NCBI GenBank assembly: GCA_934680015.1
Contig: CAKUSP010000003.1
Span: forward strand, 124,001-188,000
Reading direction: 5' to 3'
From: an uncultured Bacteroidales bacterium
Lineage (GTDB): Bacteria > Bacteroidota > Bacteroidia > Bacteroidales > UBA932
Length of the DNA stretch: 64,000 nucleotides
Shown here: one piece after another, positions 1-7,864 of the stretch
Numbering within the stretch: the stretch's first letter is position 1
How the letters are laid out: the number at the start of each line of letters is the position of its first letter
Notes under the pieces: model-generated
The model's input: the letters and a program-made list of their open reading frames with translations, nothing else
The model's database searches: none
What the model was told of the DNA's origin: nothing
Position numbers and translations under genes: made by a program

Positions 1-301
1 CATCAATTAATTGAAATCCCTTACTTTCGAGTTTGGTTGATGACTCCCCAGCAGAAAGACTTCTTAAAAGAGCTGCATCAGTCTCACCGAAGACAACCAC
101 ATTCTCATTCTTAGCCCATGTGAAGACTAAATCATTATTAGTTCCCCAATTCAAACTTTTAGTATATTCAGCCATCATCGGTTGTTCGATGGTAGCATAC
201 ACGCCCTCTTTGGTAACTTCAGGGTTAATCTCAAGAGCATCCTCCTTACAGCTTGCAAGAAGAACAGCCATACAAGAAATGGCAAACAATTGTTTTTTCA
301 T
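1..301 (-). CDS. Secreted lipoprotein, 3' part beyond window
   Basis: I read this gene from the complement. It opens with ATG at 301-299 and stays open for 100 codons to the window edge, so only the N-terminal part is visible. Residues 1-18 form a lipoprotein signal peptide: MKK, a hydrophobic stretch, then lipobox LLASC with Cys18, followed by charged residues. The rest, up to a TWAKNENVVVFGE stretch, looks like the start of a mature surface or periplasmic domain of the kind seen in fimbrillin-like lipoproteins, but I cannot assign a family. It follows a 51-codon ORF by 18 bases and probably shares its transcript. Product function is unknown. Confidence 0.75.
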   Translation of the reverse strand, partial: MKKQLFAISCMAVLLASCKEDALEINPEVTKEGVYATIEQPMMAEYTKSLNWGTNNDLVFTWAKNENVVVFGETDAALLRSLSAGESSTKLESKGFQLID

Positions 302-319
302 CTCGTCAAAATTTAAGGA

Positions 320-475
320 TTAATCATTATCATCAGCACCATACACGATGCCAGGGTAAGAACTCTCACCAGTTCCAGTAACTGAATCACACAACACCCC
401 TTGAGGTGCGAGGTCGATTTCATAGATTTGAGGTCTTTCGTAGTTTAGAGTTCGGCTTTCATTGATCGTTTTCAT
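320..475 (-). CDS. 51-aa small protein upstream of lipoprotein
   Basis: A short ORF on the complement, ATG at 475-473 and TAA at 322-320. The product begins MKTINESRTLNYERPQIYEI and contains a central GVLCDS motif, then a Gly/Ser/Asp-rich acidic tail ending DDND. Short proteins with a 'tyrosine/proline N-terminus, VLC motif, acidic tail' plan are common directly upstream of lipoprotein or fimbrillin-like genes in Bacteroidales; that comparison is from memory and was not searched. The next gene, a lipoprotein, starts 18 bases downstream, which suggests a two-gene operon. It has no signal peptide or membrane segment. Function unknown. Confidence 0.6.
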   Translation of the reverse strand: MKTINESRTLNYERPQIYEIDLAPQGVLCDSVTGTGESSYPGIVYGADDND

Positions 476-578
476 AAGACCTTTTGATTAAACCAATGAC
501 TCCTGTATGGTTAGTTTAATATCTCATAAAAACATACGCGGTAATCGTGGAGTCAGTCTGCCACTTTCATGACAACTA

Positions 579-587
579 CCCCCCCCC
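579..587. repeat. C9 homopolymer tract
   Basis: Nine consecutive C on the plus strand in AT-rich intergenic DNA, about 100 bases upstream of the 51-codon ORF and lipoprotein pair on the complement. Long G/C homopolymers are prone to slipped-strand length change. None of the genes I call here is interrupted by it, so if it matters it would be through promoter spacing. Confidence 0.85.
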
Positions 588-951
588 ATTTAGAAATTAG
601 CCAATTCAAGTTGATAGTTGATTTGTGCAATATACCCAATTTAATAACCCTCAAAAAACTCATCGTTTTAGGAAATCTCTTGGGGCTCAAAATCTCACAC
701 CAACCTAACACAACTTATTCTAAGTTACTTAGCATCCATAAATGGAAGGATTCGTTGATTTCAGATACGATCACCTTCGCATGTTTGATTCTCGCGGACT
801 CACTCCGAAAAAATCAAGCGAATTTACTACTTTTTCTCTTTATATCAAATAGTTCCCTCAATATTTTTACTACAACTAATATTAACTCGAAGATCTAGCC
901 ATTTAGCCCACACCATTTTTACATAGTAATTGTTTTGAAATAGCTCCCGAA

Positions 952-1006
952 TTTATTATAAGGATTTTCGAAACAGTTTCAACATTGAAAAAAGTAGTGT
1001 ACTGGA
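952..1006. repeat. Interspersed intergenic repeat, copy A
   Basis: About 55 bases that align with few gaps, and roughly three quarters identity by eye, to 20386-20442. Shared blocks in order are ATTAT, GGATTT, AGTTTC, TTGAAA and TACTG. Both copies are outside genes. Confidence 0.5.
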
Positions 1007-1053
1007 GGTACTCGGCATCGCATCAATGAATCCTCAAAACAAGCTATTTTTAT

Positions 1054-1127
1054 GAACTCGTGGCATCAAAATAGTCGTGAATCCCTGGAAAGGGCCATTA
1101 TCGTGAACTCATTGCATCAAAATTAGT
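1054..1127. repeat. Imperfect direct repeat, two units
   Basis: Units at 1054-1075 and 1105-1127 share GAACTC followed by GCATCAAAAT and AGT, with three or four differences, 51 bases apart. A weaker relative (AACTCATGG, then AAAAT and GTCGTAAATCC) occurs at about 63930-63957 near the right end of the window. Confidence 0.5.
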
Positions 1128-1542
1128 TATTTCATAAAAAGAATGATTCCGTAAAGTCGTCGAAGGATAAAAATCGAAGGATAAAAAGTAAAAAAGGATT
1201 TGATAGGTTTTGCGTCTTAGCAACTTTATGCTCCATATCATAGTCCATTTCTTTGAAACATAACTATATATCCCTTGGCAAACAACTATGAAACGATGAA
1301 AACCATATTCGTCAATAATGTGACCTGCTTTATAAAGAAAATACCCTATATGTTTATACTTAGTAACCTTCAAAAAGTCATTATTAATACAGATATATTA
1401 CTTAAAGTCGTTATGTAAATTACCTTTTTAGGAATTCAAGATTAAAGAACACCACACAAATCCTCAAATCACACGATTTTCAAGTACACGCTGAAAAGAA
1501 AAAGGCAAATCGATCAATTTTCAAATGAAAGTTTTGAATTAA

Positions 1543-1574
1543 TTTTGCAAAATAAAATAATTTATATAATTTTG
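1543..1574 (+). promoter_or_regulatory. Bacteroidota promoter of tRNA-Ser
   Basis: A TTTTG at 1543-1547, a 19-base spacer and a perfect TAATTTTG (-7 box, consensus TAnnTTTG) at 1567-1574, just upstream of tRNA-Ser at 1593. Box sequence and spacing fit the primary sigma factor promoter known from Bacteroides. Confidence 0.8.
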
Positions 1575-1592
1575 CAATCCCTTTTGGGAAAA

Positions 1593-1677
1593 GGAGAGGT
1601 GGTAGAGTGGTCGATTACGGCAGTCTTGAAAACTGTTGAACTGAAAGGTTCCGGGGGTTCGAATCCCTCCCTCTCCG
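1593..1677 (+). tRNA. tRNA-Ser(UGA)
   Basis: A class II tRNA read from secondary structure. The acceptor stem pairs GGAGAGG with CCTCTCC, leaving discriminator G at 1677. The anticodon loop is CTTGAAA with anticodon TGA at 1627-1629. There is a long variable arm typical of serine tRNAs and a T arm with GTTCGAATC. The 3' CCA is not encoded. A promoter lies just upstream and a hairpin terminator directly follows, so it is a single-gene transcript. Confidence 0.97.
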
Positions 1678-1680
1678 CAA

Positions 1681-1726
1681 AAAAGTCCTAAATTCTTGAC
1701 AGCCAAAGAGTTTAGGACTTTTCTTT
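1681..1726 (+). terminator. Intrinsic terminator after tRNA-Ser
   Basis: Perfect 12-bp inverted repeat, AAAAGTCCTAAA at 1681-1692 and its complement at 1711-1722, followed by further T residues (TTTTCTTTT). It starts four bases after the tRNA. Confidence 0.9.
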
Positions 1727-1727
1727 T

Positions 1728-2293
1728 GTAGAAGATGCTCCAACAATGACGATTCAGGGCTCAGGGGGGGGGGAACCGGGGCTCAAGTGCAATATTATGT
1801 GTTCAAGTAATTAACTATTTCTTTTCACCCGACCAAATACAGAACGATAATTCTTTTGAACCTGAAAAACACCTTTGAAGTCAATGTGCCTTGTAAGGTA
1901 TTCTATGAAGGGTAACAGGTAAAGGTGAATTTCGGGTTAGGATGAGCTTACACGATATGATTCACCCAAAGTGGTCAAGAAAAACAGGTTTTGTCTTCAA
2001 GCAAGAATTCATTTTGAGTACATTCAACAACAAGTCTCTATTTCATCCTTTTGAAATGTTTTCCGTGACTTAATATATAGCCCGCTCGTTATCCAGATTC
2101 TTACTGAGAATAAGCAAGTTCTGGAACCACGGCAAAACTGCTACGGTCCGTAGCAGAATTTCTTTATAATCTAATTCGAAGATATTCGTGATATCCGGTG
2201 TGTTTTTCATAAAGTCCAAACATACAACTTCTGCAAATTTAAACATTTTACGAAATTTCAGCCGGCTGTTGTTATCCTTTTGATAAAACAACT
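1728..2293. other. Gene-poor intergenic region
   Basis: No supportable gene. It contains a G10 run at 1764-1773. An open frame on the complement (2420-2070, 116 codons) has no recognisable motif and runs across the candidate RNA at 2303-2480, so I do not call it. Confidence 0.5.
1764..1773. repeat. G10 homopolymer tract
   Basis: Ten consecutive G on the plus strand about 40 bases after the tRNA-Ser terminator. It is not inside any gene I can support. Like the C9 tract at 579-587 it stands out in this AT-rich stretch and could vary in length. Confidence 0.85.
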
Positions 2294-2301
2294 TATCTTT
2301 G
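2294..2301 (+). promoter_or_regulatory. -7 promoter box facing candidate ncRNA
   Basis: A perfect TATCTTTG (consensus TAnnTTTG). A TTG lies about 22 bases upstream. It points rightward into 2303-2480, where no credible ORF begins. Confidence 0.5.
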
Positions 2302-2302
2302 T

Positions 2303-2480
2303 GTCGTTCAGCTAGCCCGGCACTCAAAACAGTGTATCTGATTGTTAATCTTGATGTTGCTGATTTGATTGCAGGGATGGGTGGGTTTGTGCCCATTCGG
2401 GTCGGGCATTCACCGGACACAAGTTTCTAGGAAACGACATTTTAAAACAAAAAGAAGGAGGCTTGCTTCGGCCTCCTCTT
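2303..2480 (+). ncRNA. Candidate structured small RNA, about 175 nt
   Basis: Between a plus-strand -7 box and the hairpin at 2456-2477 there is no credible protein gene, but there are long-range complementary blocks. TGTCGTT (2302-2308) pairs with AACGACA (2433-2439), CTAG (2312-2315) with CTAG (2427-2430), and GCCCGGC (2315-2321) with GTCGGGC (2401-2407, one G-U). Local hairpins CACT/AGTG (2321-2334) and GATT/AATC (2340-2350) sit inside. A long closing stem with an open interior and a 3' hairpin, at this size, is reminiscent of 6S RNA or another Bacteroidales structural RNA. I could not match a known family. The T-run after the hairpin is short in this direction. Confidence 0.4.
2444..2477 (-). 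terminator. Terminator of the Rnf/CNNM cluster
   Basis: AGGAGGC (2456-2462) pairs with GCCTCCT (2471-2477), loop of eight. Read on the complement the stem is followed by a T-rich tract (TTCTTTTTGTTTT). It lies 27 bases past the stop of the CNNM gene at 2505 and ends the long minus-strand cluster. In the plus direction it may also end the candidate RNA. Confidence 0.85.
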
Positions 2481-2504
2481 TATACAATCACATAAAACAA
2501 TCCA

Positions 2505-3539
2505 CTATTTATCTACTGCATTACGTTTTTTCCATTGGGCGAGGGCCAATTGCTGCATATCCCTTACGGAGTCACGCTCATCTACAATCTCACTTCCCAT
2601 AATAGTCTCTATGACATCCTCAAGAGTTAGGATACCTTGAAAACTACCGTATTCATCGATAATAATAGAAATCTGCTCATTATGCTCAAGCATCTCATCC
2701 CACACCTTATCCATAGGTGTATCCTTATCAAAACTTGCGATTGGCCTTTTTATCTCAGATAGAGTTTTATCGAACTTGTCTTCAGCCACCAATTGCAAAA
2801 CATCCATACGAAGGACATACCCGGTGATATATTCATCGTTATCTGTATAAACAGGGATACGGGAATGAGTCTTGAAATGCTTATCTTTAAAGAAATTACG
2901 TAATGTCATAAACTCGGAAGCAGTCGCACAAACTACTCTAGGAGTCATAACATCGCTCGCCTTAATCTCATCAAGATTAATGACATTTTGAATAATTTCA
3001 TTCTCGTCTTCCTCAAGATCACCAGCTTCTTCCGCCACATTGGCCATAGCTGACACTTCGTCTCTAGAGACAGCATTCTCATTTTCTTTAGGCGTAATCA
3101 GCTTCTGAAACTTCTCAATAAGCCATACACAAGGAAACATCACGACTATCAGTACACTAATAGTTGAAGTGGCAAATCCCATAAGAGAACGCCAACCATG
3201 AGTCCCTATCGTTTTGGGAACGATCTCCGAAAAAATCAAAATCAAAACCGTCGTTATTGCGCTCACTAGCCCGAACCACTCACTTCCAAAAACAAGTGTA
3301 GCTTGACGTCCAACTCCCGCCGCACCAATAGTATTGGCAATCGTGTTAAGTGAAAGGATGGCGGCAATAGGACGCGACGAATTCTGCTTAAAATCCTTCA
3401 TTTTCTTCGCTGGACCATACCCTTCCTCCTCTCGCATAGTGATATAGGATATAGGAGTAGACATCAATACCGCTTCCAGTACTGAGCACATAAAGGACAC
3501 GGCCATCGCGCCTAAAAGGAAAATGATTAATTCTGCCAT
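2505..3539 (-). CDS. CNNM/CBS-domain membrane protein (HlyC/CorC-like)
   Basis: 344 residues. Residues 1-150 hold several hydrophobic segments of the CNNM (DUF21) transmembrane domain, including IFSEIVPKTIG, a family hallmark. A CBS pair follows from about 195 (DVMTPR) to 330 (EYGSFQGILTLEDVIETIMG). The family is linked to magnesium or other divalent cation efflux, though many members are uncharacterised. The C-terminal CorC/HlyC domain of longer relatives is missing; the protein ends soon after the second CBS motif. It starts three bases after the stop of the nuclease lipoprotein and is the last gene before a terminator. Confidence 0.9.
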   Translation of the reverse strand: MAELIIFLLGAMAVSFMCSVLEAVLMSTPISYITMREEEGYGPAKKMKDFKQNSSRPIAAILSLNTIANTIGAAGVGRQATLVFGSEWFGLVSAITTVLILIFSEIVPKTIGTHGWRSLMGFATSTISVLIVVMFPCVWLIEKFQKLITPKENENAVSRDEVSAMANVAEEAGDLEEDENEIIQNVINLDEIKASDVMTPRVVCATASEFMTLRNFFKDKHFKTHSRIPVYTDNDEYITGYVLRMDVLQLVAEDKFDKTLSEIKRPIASFDKDTPMDKVWDEMLEHNEQISIIIDEYGSFQGILTLEDVIETIMGSEIVDERDSVRDMQQLALAQWKKRNAVDK

Positions 3540-3542
3540 AAT

Positions 3543-5090
3543 TTATAAACCCCACTCCGAAGCCGAGAAACTCGTCTTAGGAGCATTCGGGACATTAGTA
3601 AAATACTTGACTCCAGTTATTTTTTCAAGATCTGAAATAGACATCATCTCTCGGGAAGACACCTTTTGACCTTTTAAATCATTTGTATGCGAGCGTACGA
3701 ATGCAGCACACTTCATTTCAGAAGCGGAGCAATTCTTTAAAGACTTGCCTGTATTACCTTTCTTAGTCCTAAGAAGAGCATAATAGAACATAGTAGGCAT
3801 GTCTACATCGTTACGACCGCCAAAGGAAATAGTTTTAGGCGATACTGTGTTACCATAGCCGTCTGTAAACTTTTCGAAATAGCAACCGATAACTATATAA
3901 AGCGTATCAGAACATACCTGACCATCTACATACGCCTCCAGCGTATTCCATCCACCACCACCAGTGTTAAATCCGCTTTGAAGCTGAGGTGCTATGTTTG
4001 TATAATAAAACACCTGCTGGTTAGTTTTTCTGGATGCCAATCTTTCTGCAGAACCGAGCATGTGTCCCTTGTTACATCCACTGCCTGTTACCTTACTGTT
4101 GTATTGGACAGATGATGGAATTTTAGGGTCCTTCCCATAATCATCAGTACGGCTTGTACCTTTATTTTGATACATCTGATGTCGTGGTGCGGCTACCCAT
4201 ATAGGACAATGATGCTCGCCACTAAAGCATACAGTATAATTACGAGCATCCCCGCCACTAGGAGATTTCAAATCGGTGAAATGCGTAGCATAATAAATAT
4301 TGGCATCGGTATCATGCACTCCATTCCTGTCTTCATCGTACATTACTGGCAATTCTGCCCAAGGATACAGACTCGTCACTGGATCTGGGTCCGGATCAGG
4401 TTCTGGGTCTGGATCGGGATTAGGTTCTGGGTCAGGTTCTGGGGCATCCGATGTAGCAAAACTTGTTACAACAAAATTCACATTATCAAATTTTGATGCA
4501 TAACCTATTGTAAACCCATAAATTATAACATTCCCATCTGGAACTAATATATTAGAATAAGTATACAAAGCCTCTCCTCCTACACTTACTTTATACCCAT
4601 TCTTAGTCCCGACCGCCTTACCATATGTTATTGTAGCATTCGAAGACTGTTTTTGTATGAAAGACTCTGTGATTTCTTCGGACTCCGGATAATTAAACTT
4701 ACGATCAGACGATATGAGCTCCATGCTCGGTTTATTCCACTCTGGCACACCATTAAAATCCTTGACTTCTCCCTCTAAAGAAAGTTCGTCTCCTAACGAA
4801 ACTGTCTTATCTGGATCATACAACAACATATATGCAGTACCGTCTGTCACCACAAAATTAAAAGCACCGGCAGCCACTACCACGGCAGACTTAACCTCAT
4901 AATCCCCTGCACCTTTCTCTATTATTTCCTCAAATGTAATAGATGACGGATGAGGCTTTATCGGTTCTGGATCAGGGTCTGGAGGAACTACTGGCTTATC
5001 TGGATTTTCCGGTTCATTAACCGGCTCACAAGCGGCAAAACTCAAAGAGAATGTTGCCAAAATTAAACATAACTTTGGTATTAATTTCAT
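3543..5090 (-). CDS. Secreted lipoprotein nuclease, NUC/EndA-type
   Basis: 515 residues. A signal peptide ends in lipobox FAAC (Cys21), then a Pro/Glu/Asp-rich stretch. Residues about 50-210 resemble an OB-fold-like beta domain. A PDPEP-type repeat linker follows (about 217-238), then a C-terminal DNA/RNA non-specific endonuclease domain. The active-site block reads NKGHM with His343 where the family has (D)RGH; downstream come QQVFYYTNIAPQ and a conserved Asn-rich region, as in NUC enzymes. Likely anchored to the outer membrane or exported, degrading extracellular nucleic acid. It sits 35 bases after rnfA and 3 before the CNNM gene. The order OB domain, acidic linker, nuclease is inferred. 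Confidence 0.85.
   Translation of the reverse strand: MKLIPKLCLILATFSLSFAACEPVNEPENPDKPVVPPDPDPEPIKPHPSSITFEEIIEKGAGDYEVKSAVVVAAGAFNFVVTDGTAYMLLYDPDKTVSLGDELSLEGEVKDFNGVPEWNKPSMELISSDRKFNYPESEEITESFIQKQSSNATITYGKAVGTKNGYKVSVGGEALYTYSNILVPDGNVIIYGFTIGYASKFDNVNFVVTSFATSDAPEPDPEPNPDPDPEPDPDPDPVTSLYPWAELPVMYDEDRNGVHDTDANIYYATHFTDLKSPSGGDARNYTVCFSGEHHCPIWVAAPRHQMYQNKGTSRTDDYGKDPKIPSSVQYNSKVTGSGCNKGHMLGSAERLASRKTNQQVFYYTNIAPQLQSGFNTGGGGWNTLEAYVDGQVCSDTLYIVIGCYFEKFTDGYGNTVSPKTISFGGRNDVDMPTMFYYALLRTKKGNTGKSLKNCSASEMKCAAFVRSHTNDLKGQKVSSREMMSISDLEKITGVKYFTNVPNAPKTSFSASEWGL
4382..4444. repeat. Tandem repeat encoding the PDPEP linker
   Basis: Degenerate tandem copies of GGxTCxGG-type hexamers inside the nuclease gene. 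On the complement they encode alternating Pro with Asp/Glu/Asn. Such repeats can change linker length without breaking the frame because the unit is a multiple of three. Confidence 0.8.
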
Positions 5091-5125
5091 GATTATTTAG
5101 TGTTGATTAGTTTTTTCATCTGCAA

Positions 5126-5734
5126 CTAGATCTTAACCATTCCGGAGAATCCGAAAAACGCCATAGCCATAATACTCACCGTAATTAAAGCTATAGGAAG
5201 ACCTTTAAATGCTTTAGGTACATTATTTCCACTAAGATGTTCCCTAAGACCAGCAAATAGAATCATAGCAAGACCATACCCTAATGATGTAGCCAAAGCA
5301 TACACCGTGGCTTGCCCTAGATTCAGTAGCTGAGCCTTATCTCCGTTTAAAGTAAACTCCTTAGTGACAACGGTTATCGCCACACCCAATACAGCACAGT
5401 TAGTAGTAATCAAAGGAAGGAATATTCCTAAAGCCTGATATAGCGACGGGCTTATTTTCTTAAGAACTATCTCCACCATTTGCACCAAAGCAGCAATTAC
5501 TAGGATAAAAGCAATAGTTTGAAGGAACTCCAAATTAAACCTCAGCAATAAATACTTATTTATAAGGTAAGTAACCACAGTAGCCAGTGTTATGACAAAG
5601 CATACGGCACCTGACATTCCCGTCGCTGTGCTCAACTTATTGGATACTCCCAAAAACGGGCAAATCCCCAAAAATTGCGACAAAAGGATATTATTTACAA
5701 ATATCGCCGATATTATGATTAATATATATTCCAT
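5126..5734 (-). CDS. rnfA: Rnf complex subunit RnfA
   Basis: 202 residues with six predicted membrane segments and the family pattern NNILLSQFLGICPFLGVS near the N-terminus plus PLITTNCAVLG in the middle. RnfA is an integral membrane subunit of the ferredoxin:NAD+ oxidoreductase that couples electron transfer to Na+ or H+ transport; with RnfE it forms a pseudo-symmetric pair that holds an iron-sulfur centre in the membrane. It is the last rnf gene, three bases after rnfE. Full length for the family. Confidence 0.96.
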   Translation of the reverse strand: MEYILIIISAIFVNNILLSQFLGICPFLGVSNKLSTATGMSGAVCFVITLATVVTYLINKYLLLRFNLEFLQTIAFILVIAALVQMVEIVLKKISPSLYQALGIFLPLITTNCAVLGVAITVVTKEFTLNGDKAQLLNLGQATVYALATSLGYGLAMILFAGLREHLSGNNVPKAFKGLPIALITVSIMAMAFFGFSGMVKI

Positions 5735-5737
5735 ACC

Positions 5738-6322
5738 CTATTTCTTAAAGAACTTATTAAACAATACCATAAGATAGCCCAAAACCATAAAAGCACCTGG
5801 AGCTAGGACAAAAGCTAAAATTCCATCGCCAGGAATGAACTTCACCCCAAAGGCCGAGCCACTTCCTAAAACCTCTCTTATAAGACCAATTACTGTTAAA
5901 GATAGTGTAAATCCTATTCCTATTCCCAAGCCATCGAGAGCCGAAGCCCAAGGCCCATTCTTACAAGCAAAAGCCTCTGCCCTTCCTAGCACGATACAAT
6001 TCACAACTATAAGAGGAATAAACAATCCTAATGTCTGATAGACACTCGGAACATATGCCTGCATTGCTAACTGTAAAACAGTTACAAAGGTGGCAATAAC
6101 CACGATATAAACCGGTATATGCACTTTATCAGGCACCATAGGTGCTATTAATGAAATAGCTACATTAGAGAGAATAAGCACAAACATGGTAGCCAATCCC
6201 ATTTCCAATCCATTCATGGCTGAAGTGGTAGTGGCAAGTGTAGGACACATACCCAAAACTAGGACGAAAGTAGGATTTTCTTTAATGATCCCTTTTGCTA
6301 TAATTGATAAATTTTTCCCCAT
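5738..6322 (-). CDS. rnfE: Rnf complex subunit RnfE
   Basis: 194 residues, six hydrophobic segments. The motif NPTFVLVLGMCPTLATT near the N-terminus and PLIVVNCIVLGRAEAFA in the centre are diagnostic for RnfE/NqrD. It is homologous to RnfA with opposite membrane topology. It starts two bases after the rnfG stop and ends three before rnfA, so translation is probably coupled. Product sits in the cytoplasmic membrane. Confidence 0.96.
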   Translation of the reverse strand: MGKNLSIIAKGIIKENPTFVLVLGMCPTLATTTSAMNGLEMGLATMFVLILSNVAISLIAPMVPDKVHIPVYIVVIATFVTVLQLAMQAYVPSVYQTLGLFIPLIVVNCIVLGRAEAFACKNGPWASALDGLGIGIGFTLSLTVIGLIREVLGSGSAFGVKFIPGDGILAFVLAPGAFMVLGYLMVLFNKFFKK

Positions 6323-6324
6323 TT

Positions 6325-6885
6325 CTACCTTTCTTCTAATAGTTTAACTACTTTAACGGCATCATTAACAGCCTTTATATACGCTCTTGAAGTAATCGTG
6401 GACCCAGTAATTGCATCTATCTCTCCCCCATCCTTCTTTACTGCGAATGGTGCAGACGAAGCACGATTTCTAAATTGACTGGCAAAACTTGGATCCGAAC
6501 TGCACTTGGCCCCCAAACCTGGCGTTTCGCTATGAGATAGCACCGATGTATCGTAAACAGTCCCATTAGATAAAACACCCACCATTAAAACCAACTTGCC
6601 TCCAAAGCCATTAGCGCTGCTCTTAATAGCATAACCAACTATGTCGTTATCTTTTGAAAGAGAATAATATTCATACTCTACACCATCCACGGAAATACTA
6701 CTCAAAGCAGACAACTCTCCGCCCTCTGGCAAAACTTTTTTTATCGAAGCATCTACTGCCTTTTGGTTAGCTTGAGCTATCGGCTCTTCTGTAACTACAT
6801 AGACTGCACCTAGAATCGCTGAACAAAACAAGCACACTCCAGTAAGGCATAGAACCATATTTTTTAGATTTGAAGCTGCTGCCAT
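6325..6885 (-). CDS. rnfG: Rnf complex subunit RnfG, FMN-binding
   Basis: 186 residues from the ATG at 6885-6883. An upstream in-frame start at 6921 would overlap rnfD by 34 bases. I prefer 6885 because GGGAGG lies just in front of it and it follows the rnfD stop by two bases. One N-terminal membrane anchor is followed by a periplasmic FMN-binding domain. The flavinylation site reads TGSTIT near the C-terminus (family pattern S/T-G-A/S-T), where FMN is attached covalently to Thr. It passes electrons between RnfD and the soluble subunits. Confidence 0.95.
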   Translation of the reverse strand: MAAASNLKNMVLCLTGVCLFCSAILGAVYVVTEEPIAQANQKAVDASIKKVLPEGGELSALSSISVDGVEYEYYSLSKDNDIVGYAIKSSANGFGGKLVLMVGVLSNGTVYDTSVLSHSETPGLGAKCSSDPSFASQFRNRASSAPFAVKKDGGEIDAITGSTITSRAYIKAVNDAVKVVKLLEER

Positions 6886-6887
6886 AA

Positions 6888-7853
6888 CTAAGACCTCCCG
6901 TATTTTTTCTGATGACACCAATTGTTAAGAAGTGGCACCGTCATATTCATTATAAGTATTGCGAAACTCATTCCTTCTGGATAAGCGCCAAAATAACGTA
7001 TCAGCATAAGCAACAAACCAATACCGACACCATATATAATTCCTCCCTTTGTACTCATAGGGGAGGTTACATAGTCAGTAGCCATAAAACATGCACCTAA
7101 AACCACACCACCCGTCAGTAAATTAAAAAGTGGATCTGTATAAGTAGTTGGATCTATCACCCAAAATATAGCACTAAATACTGCTACGGTAGCAAAAATA
7201 CTAAGAGTAATCCATGGCTTTACCACCTTTTTAACAAGCAAATACACAAAGCCCAGCAATAGCGCAAATGTACTAATTTCACCTGCCGAACCACCAATAT
7301 TAAGGAACAAAGTGTTCAAGTAATCAGTTCCTGCCACAGCATCAACCCCTCCCTCTGCAAATCGACCTAAAAGAGTAGCACCTGAAACAGCATCGGTAGG
7401 ATGGATAAAACCAGAAGGGATAGTCCAATCCGTCATATATGTAGGAAATGAAATCAAAAGGAATACACGCCCTGTTATGGCTGGGTTAAAAGGATTTTGG
7501 CCAATCCCACCAAAAGTCATCTTTGCTACCCCGATAGAAACGACTGCTCCTATGAAAACAACCCACCATGGAGTAGTACAAGGCAGATTCATAGCAAGTA
7601 ACAAGCCAGTCACCACTGCGGAAAGATCTCCTATAGTGCTAGGTGCCTTAAGCATATATTTAGTTATGGCCCACTCTAACAAAACGCAGGAGACCACACT
7701 GACAACTAACACTAATAATTCACTCCATCCATAAAACAAAATCGAAACTACAATCGCCGGAGTAAGAGCGATTATCACATCACGCATTAGAGATCTAGTA
7801 CTCACAGCTGCGTGAATATGTGGGGATGGTGATACTAGTAAAGTATTTTTCAT
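6888..7853 (-). CDS. rnfD: Rnf complex subunit RnfD
   Basis: 321 residues from ATG at 7853-7851. A GTG three codons earlier (7862) is also in frame; the ATG has AGAAG upstream and gives the usual MKN start. There are eight to ten membrane segments. The covalent FMN site SGAT is in DAVSGATLLGRF, and GQNPFNPAITGRVFLL is a family signature. It lies between rnfC (11 bases upstream) and rnfG (2 bases downstream). Confidence 0.95.
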   Translation of the reverse strand: MKNTLLVSPSPHIHAAVSTRSLMRDVIIALTPAIVVSILFYGWSELLVLVVSVVSCVLLEWAITKYMLKAPSTIGDLSAVVTGLLLAMNLPCTTPWWVVFIGAVVSIGVAKMTFGGIGQNPFNPAITGRVFLLISFPTYMTDWTIPSGFIHPTDAVSGATLLGRFAEGGVDAVAGTDYLNTLFLNIGGSAGEISTFALLLGFVYLLVKKVVKPWITLSIFATVAVFSAIFWVIDPTTYTDPLFNLLTGGVVLGACFMATDYVTSPMSTKGGIIYGVGIGLLLMLIRYFGAYPEGMSFAILIMNMTVPLLNNWCHQKKYGRS

Positions 7854-7864
7854 AATGAACACTT

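Larger units (their letters stand above)
476..1566. other. Gene-poor intergenic region with repeats
   Basis: This stretch has no ORF I can support. Two open frames (569-898 plus, 109 codons; 1098-1373 minus, 91 codons) have no recognisable motif and look like chance frames in AT-rich DNA. The region holds a C9 tract (579-587), a copy of an interspersed repeat (about 952-1006) and an imperfect direct repeat (1054-1075 and 1105-1127). It may be decayed mobile or accessory DNA next to a tRNA gene, but no transposase or integrase motif was seen. Confidence 0.5.

Noticed and set aside
569..898. 109-codon open frame on the plus strand
   Set aside because: No recognisable motif, starts beside a C9 homopolymer, composition looks like chance in AT-rich intergenic DNA.
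1098..1373. 91-codon open frame on the complement
   Set aside because: Rich in Phe, Tyr and Ile with no family resemblance and it covers part of a direct repeat; a decayed transposase was considered, but no DDE or helix-turn-helix motif was visible.
2070..2420. 116-codon open frame on the complement
   Set aside because: No motif, and it overlaps the RNA-like pairing blocks and the facing promoter box at 2294-2301.
1593..2480. Integrated element using tRNA-Ser as attachment site
   Set aside because: The region right of the tRNA is gene-poor and odd, but I saw no integrase gene and no second copy of the tRNA 3' end within the window.
4167..4503. Plus-strand frames inside the nuclease gene, one very rich in Gly/Ser
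   Set aside because: Complementary reading of the PDPEP-encoding tandem repeat; the minus-strand gene explains it.
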